Assembly: GCA_046049675.1 (NCBI GenBank)
Contig: JBJORA010000056.1
Span: 1 to 64,000 of the forward strand
DNA: 64,000 nucleotides
Source of the DNA: CAIXQW01 sp046049675
GTDB lineage: Bacteria > Bacteroidota > Bacteroidia > Chitinophagales > Chitinophagaceae
Reading direction: 5' to 3'
The position numbers were made by a program, and so were the translations under genes. This document shows positions 58,278 through 64,000 of this stretch, in pieces (the stretch's first letter is position 1; the number at the start of each line of letters is the position of its first letter). Below the pieces are notes generated by a model. That model made no database searches. It saw only the letters and a list, made by a program, of their open reading frames with translations, and was not told the origin of the DNA.

Positions 58278-58523
58278 TCATTGATACAAGTAGATTTCCC
58301 ACACTGTAAATTTAAGCAAATTTATGATTTTATGATCGGCTTGTATAACAAATGCCGCTAAACCTGCAACACGCATCGTGCACAATGAATCTGTACTTTT
58401 TATTTGCGCGAAGCCATTAGTGGCATACGTACTATCAAGGATATAAGTTTGCGAACTTGCATCCACATACAATGCAATGCATGAAGCTAAAGCTAAAGTG
58501 ATTATCCTACATACTTGCATCAT
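58278..58523 (-). pseudogene. 5' fragment of a delta-60-repeat secreted protein
   Basis: 81 codons: a signal peptide (MMQVCRIITLALASCIALYVDASSQ split over 25 residues) and the start of one delta-60-type repeat, YILDSTYATNGFAQIKS and AGLAAFVIQADHKI, where intact genes carry many such repeats (LDxTFGxxG ... QxDGKI). After HKI the sequence leaves the family and stops. No further repeats were found downstream. Likely a truncated gene. Confidence 0.55.
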
Positions 58524-58727
58524 GGCATCAAACGTAAATGTAGACTAAATACTTTGCCTAGGTTAGTAAATAGCTCGCTGCTAGCGCTGTTTGTATAGTG
58601 TTTATGCAGCATATATAATAAATGCCTGCAAACATTAAGCCTTGTGATTTACGCAGAGAGACTTACTAGCCGTTACGATGCTATTAAACAAATGTGGAAT
58701 CCCTGCTTATAGTGTACTTTTTGACGA

Positions 58728-59330
58728 CTACTTGTGCAACATGCAAAGTCTAAAAAGCAATTCGTTGTCCAGGCCACAGATTGCTCTTGCTTGTTTTGTA
58801 TCTATGTTTAGTGCTTTCAACTGATGATAGAACTTACAAGTATTACGCAGTAGCATAGCATAGAAGGAAAAGTCTTTTTCTTCTATAGTAAGTTCGTCGT
58901 AGGGTGCTACGCTATTCTTTATTTCGCATTTAGTAATATAGTAGTATTGTTCATGATAAGGTTGTACGCTTTTTTTATAGTAGTCGCCATTTGTTATGGT
59001 GAAATGCTGCGCAGTTTCAATGGTAAGAATGGCATGAGTAATATGCAGCGGTTTTTTGAAATGCTCTAGTATGTTAATGTATTTTTCTTCTGCTTTACTA
59101 TCTAATACTTTAGCAACAAGCAATTGCATGGCGGCGCTGTGTTCTTTATCGAGATATAAGAGCAATGACATCAATATTGAGAATTCGCAAGAAAAATGCT
59201 CGGGTTCTGAGGGGTTTTCTATGTATCCAATAATTGTAAGATTGGTATCGTCTGCTTCTATGTCAAACCAAATCTCAGTGATGTATATTTCATTGATTAA
59301 GCTATACTCGTCGTTAATGCTAACTTTCAT
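58728..59330 (-). CDS. Cytoplasmic protein of unknown function
   Basis: 200 residues, acidic, no signal peptide or membrane helix. Mixed alpha/beta with TEIWFDIEADDTNLTIIGYI near 18-37 and FYAMLLRNTCKFYHQLKALN near 155-174. I do not recognise a family. Single gene with 117 bases to the next. Confidence 0.5.
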   Translation of the reverse strand: MKVSINDEYSLINEIYITEIWFDIEADDTNLTIIGYIENPSEPEHFSCEFSILMSLLLYLDKEHSAAMQLLVAKVLDSKAEEKYINILEHFKKPLHITHAILTIETAQHFTITNGDYYKKSVQPYHEQYYYITKCEIKNSVAPYDELTIEEKDFSFYAMLLRNTCKFYHQLKALNIDTKQARAICGLDNELLFRLCMLHK

Positions 59331-59447
59331 TGCTTCGTTTATTGAATTTGTTGCTCCTGTAATTTTGATGGACGGCTTCGCTTGTTAGTTTCCTTAGCGT
59401 TTCAAATAGGCGCGCTTAGGGAGGCAAATCTAGGATTTAGTGTGATT

Positions 59448-59903
59448 TCAACTTGCTATAATGTCATTTATAATAGACAGATTATGCTTGGTATGTATTT
59501 GCAGAAATTTGATCGTTTGACCTTTCTTTAAATTGCCAAAGAATGGGTGATTAAAATATTTATTTGCATCAAGGCTCTCTAGTGTTTGCAACTTACGCTG
59601 TGTTTCTGTTAAATGATTGAACAAAGACTGCTCGCTGTAGACCTGCGGTACAACAACCTGCGGTGATTGTGCTTTGCCACGTGGAATTTTGTTCAAGGAA
59701 AAAACGAGAAGCCTTGCAATCTTAAACTTCCATTTGTAATTTTCTGGTGTTGATTTTTGTAATTGGTCAATGATAGCATTTATTGTCAGTAAGATATGCT
59801 CGATATGCCAGCCTACGTTGACATTAGAGATACCTGTATGATGTGCTGCTTGTTTGCTAATCGTCGTTTCGAGCGCGTTTAAGTAGTTTTCTAGTGTATT
59901 CAC
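59448..59903 (-). CDS. DUF1569 (DinB-like) protein
   Basis: 151 residues. DinB-type helical bundle; VGWHIEHILLTINAIIDQL (31-49) carries the first metal-type His pair, and HPFFGNLKKGQTIKFLQIHT followed by KHNLSIIND (near 118-146) is the DUF1569 ending. Members are small cytoplasmic proteins, probably metal- or thiol-linked, with unknown function. It ends close to the DUF4919 gene (18 bases), suggesting one transcript. Confidence 0.8.
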   Translation of the reverse strand: MNTLENYLNALETTISKQAAHHTGISNVNVGWHIEHILLTINAIIDQLQKSTPENYKWKFKIARLLVFSLNKIPRGKAQSPQVVVPQVYSEQSLFNHLTETQRKLQTLESLDANKYFNHPFFGNLKKGQTIKFLQIHTKHNLSIINDIIAS

Positions 59904-59921
59904 TTTTTTCTTTGTAATAAT

Positions 59922-60698
59922 TTACTTCTTAGCTTTCTTCTTTTTTCTAGCATCTAGTTCTTTCAACTGCTTTAGCTCCTGTTCAAAAGAATTCGCGTTA
60001 TCAGAAGAGAATATTTTGTCTGCAGCATGCTGAATAATGAAGTACATCGTAATGGTATTGCTGTCACTAAATTTTACTTGCAGTATATCTAGAAAATTGC
60101 CATGCTTGTCTTTTCCGGAGCCCATTGTGCCGATATCAGCTCCAATAAATTTATTTATATAGTCTTGGCCATCGGCTGGGCCTAGAGCAAAGGTTGGCGT
60201 TTCTTTTGTTTGTCCATTGCCGCTAAAGTACATAGCCTCAAATATTTTGTGTCCCTTGTACACATACAATTGTGCTTTGTCATTTTGATCTAACTTATGG
60301 TATGCATAGCCAATTTCAAAAAGTGCTTTAACACTTAGTGGATGTGTTTTTAGGAAACTTAAGCCCTTTTCTAACGCTTCTTGATATTTATGCTCTGCAT
60401 TTAATTTATAAATTTCTCTCTCCGTGCTTAGATCTTCATACGGCTTATATTCCTTATTGGCTGTAAAGGCGATTAGAAGTGCCAACATTTCATAGTTGGT
60501 TAGAGCGCTATCATTTGATTCAAACCTTCGTACCAACTTATTATAGTAGAGACTGTCAGCTGCGTCGCTTGTTTTAGCAAGTATCGCTTTGAAGTCCCTT
60601 TGATAATCAAAAGTTTGTTGAGCAAAAGAGGTTAGGGTCGCGGACAATAGTAATATTGTTATGAGTCCTTTTATTATTCTGGTAACGGTATTTTTCAC
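59922..60698 (-). CDS. DUF4919 secreted protein with TPR-like helices
   Basis: 258 residues. Signal peptide about residues 1-26 (GLITILLLSATLTSFAQ). FDYQRDFKAILAKTSDAADS (near 30-49) and NYEMLALLIAFTANKEYKPY (near 69-88) fit the DUF4919 pattern. The middle is TPR-like (YQEALEKGLSFLKTHPLSVKALFEIGYAYHK as two helices), and the tail is strongly basic (ARKKKKAKK). Function unknown; probably periplasmic. Confidence 0.75.
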   Translation of the reverse strand: MKNTVTRIIKGLITILLLSATLTSFAQQTFDYQRDFKAILAKTSDAADSLYYNKLVRRFESNDSALTNYEMLALLIAFTANKEYKPYEDLSTEREIYKLNAEHKYQEALEKGLSFLKTHPLSVKALFEIGYAYHKLDQNDKAQLYVYKGHKIFEAMYFSGNGQTKETPTFALGPADGQDYINKFIGADIGTMGSGKDKHGNFLDILQVKFSDSNTITMYFIIQHAADKIFSSDNANSFEQELKQLKELDARKKKKAKK

Positions 60699-60864
60699 CT
60701 GAGCAAAGCTTTATTCAATGTATTATTAAGTAGCTAGTCTTTGATCCTCTAAAAGCACAGCCTCAGCATCTGAAGGATTCGCTACCTTGTCAAAAATAAC
60801 AACTATTTGAGCAGTACCGCGTTTTGATGCATAGAATATGAGGACCATCAAAAACTTTCTGTTC

Positions 60865-61506
60865 TTATTGCCAAAATTTCCACCAAGGTCTCTTATCCTC
60901 TTTTATTAACATGGTTGAGTGCGCTTGATCGTTCACTTCATTCCATTTTTTAGTTTCAATTTCAGTTGTTCCATTATCGTCAAAAGTAATCCATTGGTTG
61001 AAAGCTGTATCCGCTTGGCCAAATTCAACGACACGGTCTTTGTGCATCATTACGCCAATGCCATGTTCTTCCTCCCAGTCGCAACCAAGTTCGTAGCCAA
61101 TATAAGCGTAGCCATCTTTATCTGCAGGCATAACGTGTATGTTCGCAAGACCAATATATTGCTTGAAGTCTCCCAAATTTTTAATTTCAGGTATTGCATC
61201 TGCGTAGCAGTCTTGCAGTTCTGGCATTTGTTTTAGTAGCCCATCAAATAGCGCATCCCTTACCTTTACTGAGTGATCAACTAAGTATCTTATTGCATTG
61301 ACTTGCTCTGCTGTACTAATCTTTACGTAGTCTACTTCTTTGCCGCTCACATAGCATTTAACCAAACCAGTGGAGGCTTCGTCTGTGTCTTTAGAATTAT
61401 AAGGGCCTTGGCGGCTTTGAAAGCCTACCCAAGCACTTAAAAACAATTGACTTTCGTAGTCGTCAGCGATAATCGTGTTCGGTTGTAGCTCGAGAATATT
61501 GGTCAT
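60865..61506 (-). CDS. DUF6985-like protein of unknown function
   Basis: 213 residues from ATG 61506 (MTNILELQPNT); ATG 61524 is six codons earlier. The region SAWVGFQSRQGPYNS (near 23-37), then EQVNAIRYLVDHSVKVRDAL (near 67-86) resembles DUF6985 proteins, which often stand near polymorphic-toxin immunity genes. Later parts include GYELGCDWEEEHGIGVMMHK and a C-terminal KRPWWKFWQ. No enzyme motif. A consensus promoter lies just before it. Confidence 0.6.
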   Translation of the reverse strand: MTNILELQPNTIIADDYESQLFLSAWVGFQSRQGPYNSKDTDEASTGLVKCYVSGKEVDYVKISTAEQVNAIRYLVDHSVKVRDALFDGLLKQMPELQDCYADAIPEIKNLGDFKQYIGLANIHVMPADKDGYAYIGYELGCDWEEEHGIGVMMHKDRVVEFGQADTAFNQWITFDDNGTTEIETKKWNEVNDQAHSTMLIKEDKRPWWKFWQ

Positions 61507-61540
61507 TGTTGATTGTATTAACATAATACTTTTGCTATGT

Positions 61541-61569
61541 CAAAAATAGTCGTTTAAAGTGTAAAGCAA
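61541..61569 (-). promoter_or_regulatory. Promoter of the DUF6985-like gene
   Basis: On the minus strand TTG (61567-61569), an 18-base spacer and TATTTTTG (61541-61548) match the Bacteroidota consensus. Start near 61536. Confidence 0.5.
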
Positions 61570-61607
61570 TTAATAGTACTGTAAATACCTCCGTATTGTG
61601 TACGATA

Positions 61608-62759
61608 TTACCTCATTGGAATTATGCCACCCTCATAGAAAGGATATTGTTTATTGCTATCATCAAGCCTTAGCTGGAGCGCAATAAGCTGCTCTTTTAT
61701 TTCATTGATTTCCGAAACTTTAATGTCTTTGAGGTTAAAAGCTTCAAGGTCTCCATTTTCTAAATAGCGCACTAACATGGCATTGGGTTTATTGCTGTAG
61801 TAGTTTTTTATTTCAGCTTCTTGTGTAGTGGTTATTTGTACGATGCTTTCCGACTTAGGGTCGTATTTTATGAGATAGTTTGTATTATTTGAAAAGTAGC
61901 TTACAGTACTTAGTTTACTTTTCGTCATATTAACTTGATAGGCTTCGCAAGTAAAGGCAATAGAGTCTTTTGATTGCCATATGCTAAATCCAAGGCTAAG
62001 AGATTGTGACTCAAAAGAAAATGGAAAATTACTGTAGTTGAGATAGTCGTCTCGCAGGCGGCTTTTATGTTCACAAGCCATACAGTAGTTTATATCTATA
62101 CCACTTATAATTTGCTTGATGGTATCGCCATTGGTGATAGATAGTGTTTCAATTACTTTTTCTTTATCAGCTGAGTAAACAATTTTACCTGTCAGATACA
62201 TTTTTGCGTATTGCTTTGTTTTCGCATTGCCGCTATAGCAATAGAAACCGTTTAGGTCTTCGCATTCAAAAAGCCTATAGTAGCAAGAAGTGCTGCTTGA
62301 GTCCGCGCAATAAATTTTAGCGCAACAAGCAGAGTCTAGCGTATGATTTAAGTTTAGATAATAGGAAGAGTCCGAATTAGTGTAACGCCACACACCACTC
62401 TTAACGCCATTCTTTATAAATCCAGTCCCTTTAATGACGAAGCTTGAACTGTCGTTGTTATAAAATAGTAGTTCCGTAGCGCTGCCACTAAATCTTGTAC
62501 CAGCTTTATTATACAAGAAGCTTTTATCCAATACAACTTGGGTATCTATATAAGCCTTTACTTTACGTGTGCTTTTTATAAACCAAAATAGTTCGTTCTG
62601 CGATACGGTTTCCCTATGCCTTGGCACCTTGGTGATGGTGGTGGTTTGCTTTAGGTATATTTCTTGATTAGGGAATTGTGGTGCTTTGAGCAGAACGGTT
62701 GTGCTAAAGCAGAGAGAATTTGTAAATATAAGTATGGCAATCAATAGGAGTGACTTCAT
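61608..62759 (-). CDS. Exported protein of unknown function
   Basis: 383 residues from ATG 62759, which begins a clear signal peptide (MKSLLLIAILIFTNSLCFS); the frame is open 32 codons further up without signal-like sequence. The mature part has MORN-like short strands (SGVWRYTNSDSSYYLNL; YAKMYLTGKIVYSADKEKV) and several Cys residues. Function unknown. Confidence 0.6.
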   Translation of the reverse strand: MKSLLLIAILIFTNSLCFSTTVLLKAPQFPNQEIYLKQTTTITKVPRHRETVSQNELFWFIKSTRKVKAYIDTQVVLDKSFLYNKAGTRFSGSATELLFYNNDSSSFVIKGTGFIKNGVKSGVWRYTNSDSSYYLNLNHTLDSACCAKIYCADSSSTSCYYRLFECEDLNGFYCYSGNAKTKQYAKMYLTGKIVYSADKEKVIETLSITNGDTIKQIISGIDINYCMACEHKSRLRDDYLNYSNFPFSFESQSLSLGFSIWQSKDSIAFTCEAYQVNMTKSKLSTVSYFSNNTNYLIKYDPKSESIVQITTTQEAEIKNYYSNKPNAMLVRYLENGDLEAFNLKDIKVSEINEIKEQLIALQLRLDDSNKQYPFYEGGIIPMR

Positions 62760-63151
62760 TGTGTAGCAAGTATATTTTCTTGAATCTAGTAACAAGTTTA
62801 TTCTGTATTTAATAAGTGGAGATAATTCTGGTATAGATTTCCTTCGCAATGCCAAATGCTTGTGCTAAAAGTAGTAATAATATTTCAAGCGTTTAATGGT
62901 AAAAGTATTGCTACTTAAGATGTCAGTGGATTCTGTAATAGTAGACCACTTCAACAACTTTACAAATGAGTGTTTGCTTTGCATTTGTCAATAGAACTTT
63001 AATGATACTATTTCTAATAATTTACTTTATCGCATCTAGTTGCTTCTCTTCCAGAACTACTTTTGTAAAAAGTTGATCTTTGGTAGGCTACTATTCTGCT
63101 AAAGCTAGTTAATCATTGCAAATCAGGACTTTATTCGCTGCGAAATGCACC
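62760..63151. other. Intergenic stretch without recognised features
   Basis: No gene, RNA or repeat identified. Confidence 0.5.
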
Positions 63152-64000
63152 TTACCAATCATATTCTAGTTCCCTTTTTACAAAATCTTGGTTCTCCTGA
63201 TTAAGTTTTATGTTAGATAACAGTGGTGTAAACAATTCGTTCGGATACTTTGTTAGCGCTACCAACAGATAAGTACACCATGTCTGGTACCTATCTTCGT
63301 CACTTATTTCTGTTGTACGCTTAAAAAGTTCATAGGTTGCTTTGCATGGATAGGTTGCTAGGGTTTGATACAGCATCATGTTACCAAAGTAGTCGTGTTC
63401 TGATGATTGCCATTTACGCTCAAATAAGGTGTAAAGTAAAGGATAGAAAGCTGTATCATGAAATTCCTTTGCGGCACGGAGTGCATAGGACTCAGTGTAT
63501 CTACCGTCAAAAAGACTTTTGATGATGTCAATATCACCGGGTTTTTTGTAGCGTGCCAATGCTAAGGCTGCTGCTGGGTTCTTTTCTTTCGTTGCAATTT
63601 CCCTTATGCGGTCATAATTCTCAGGTTTAGGAGCGATTTTGCTGAGTAGCATATCTTTTGCCCTAACAGTAATGCCCTTTTGGAATAATAATATGCTATC
63701 TAGTATTGTCCATTGCGTATCACTAAGAATAGATCGTCTATGATCACCAACTACATCCATAAAATAGTCAGCAACACTTTCTTCGGTTATTAAGCAGCCG
63801 CCAATAGTTACAACATGTTTATGATCGGTTAAGTGCTTTAGCAATATCGGAAACACATTCGCGTTTGGTCGCTTGGCTAGTCCCTTAAATGCATAGCACC
63901 TTAATTCCGGATGAACGTGATCGGTTAGCAATTCAAGGTCTTTGTCGGTTGCAACTTGCCACAATTGCTTGCTTGAATCCTCTGCAGTTAATGGTTCTGC
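63152..64000 (-). CDS. HEAT-like repeat protein, partial (continues beyond window)
   Basis: At least 282 codons, open to the edge; the frame already runs at base 64000 (A-E-P-L-T-A-E-D-S-S-K-Q before the first Leu-Trp). Helical repeats are visible: PELRCYAFKGLAKRPNANVF (near 30-50 of the visible part) and ILLKHLTDHKHVV, NPAAALALARYKK, SYALRAAKEFHD, typical of HEAT/armadillo proteins. Function unknown; the N terminus is outside the window. Confidence 0.65.
   Translation of the reverse strand, partial: AEPLTAEDSSKQLWQVATDKDLELLTDHVHPELRCYAFKGLAKRPNANVFPILLKHLTDHKHVVTIGGCLITEESVADYFMDVVGDHRRSILSDTQWTILDSILLFQKGITVRAKDMLLSKIAPKPENYDRIREIATKEKNPAAALALARYKKPGDIDIIKSLFDGRYTESYALRAAKEFHDTAFYPLLYTLFERKWQSSEHDYFGNMMLYQTLATYPCKATYELFKRTTEISDEDRYQTWCTYLLVALTKYPNELFTPLLSNIKLNQENQDFVKRELEYDW

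Noticed and set aside
1..64000. CRISPR arrays or prophage
   Set aside because: No regularly spaced repeats with unique spacers, and no phage structural or integrase genes, were seen.

Overview
The window comes from a member of the phylum Bacteroidota, probably close to Chitinophagales or Sphingobacteriales. The evidence is AT-rich DNA, several secreted proteins with type IX secretion (T9SS) type A or type B C-terminal sorting domains, SBBP and SprB-type repeats, a GldM-like domain, and promoters of the Bacteroidota form (TTG, then about 19-21 bases, then TAnnTTTG) before rplK, yhcG and the peroxiredoxin gene. No phage, CRISPR array or replication origin was seen.

Layout. 1-2.9 kb is a decayed accessory zone: the end of a GIY-YIG nuclease gene with a tRNA-like structured tail, an antitoxin/zeta-toxin pair, an MNT nucleotidyltransferase whose HEPN partner is cut off after about seven codons, an orphan palindromic operator, and four copies of an undescribed dispersed repeat. 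2.9-10.2 kb is core: an outer-membrane porin-like protein, then a compact run of SpoU methyltransferase, DUF1573, UbiA-type prenyltransferase, ruvX and murF, facing a peroxiredoxin, a class V aminotransferase and a SanA-like protein. 10.2-22.4 kb carries three large T9SS cargo proteins, one with a transglutaminase-like domain, interrupted by an IS4-family element with an in-frame stop, a four-helix-bundle (23S rRNA intervening-sequence) protein gene and tRNA-Ser(TGA). 22.8-25.2 kb is the ribosomal operon rplK-rplA-rplJ-rplL with its own promoter and terminator, not joined to secE-nusG or rpoBC.

25.6-38.9 kb is an accessory island, almost all on the + strand: YhcG nuclease, Fic AMPylase with a large operator array, a HEPN-type putative RNase, a membrane coiled-coil protein, a trypsin-like protease, small lipoproteins, a SMI1/KNR4 protein and small membrane proteins. 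The 5' end of an SRPBCC gene is repeated in degraded form before the HEPN and protease genes, so the island looks assembled by repeated recombination at one boundary. 38.9-45.9 kb holds a membrane thioredoxin, a frameshifted YcxB-family gene, a GldM-like protein whose upstream DNA copies the ycxB 5' end, and a three-gene unit of an Lgt-like enzyme with altered active site, a radical SAM protein of the tetraether-lipid-synthase (Tes) type and a 60-residue two-helix membrane protein. 46-58 kb holds three SBBP-repeat T9SS proteins (two are tandem paralogues) and small conserved genes (metallophosphoesterase, DUF1801, DEDDh exonuclease). 58-64 kb holds poorly characterised genes (DUF1569, DUF4919, DUF6985-like) and a HEAT-like protein that runs off the end.

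The best candidate for an undescribed system is the Lgt-like/Tes-like pair (41.9-44.3 kb), which suggests an enzymatic modification of membrane lipid or lipoprotein. Second is the boundary-repeat structure of the defence-like island at 26.7-31.1 kb. All function calls come from reading motifs; no database search was possible.
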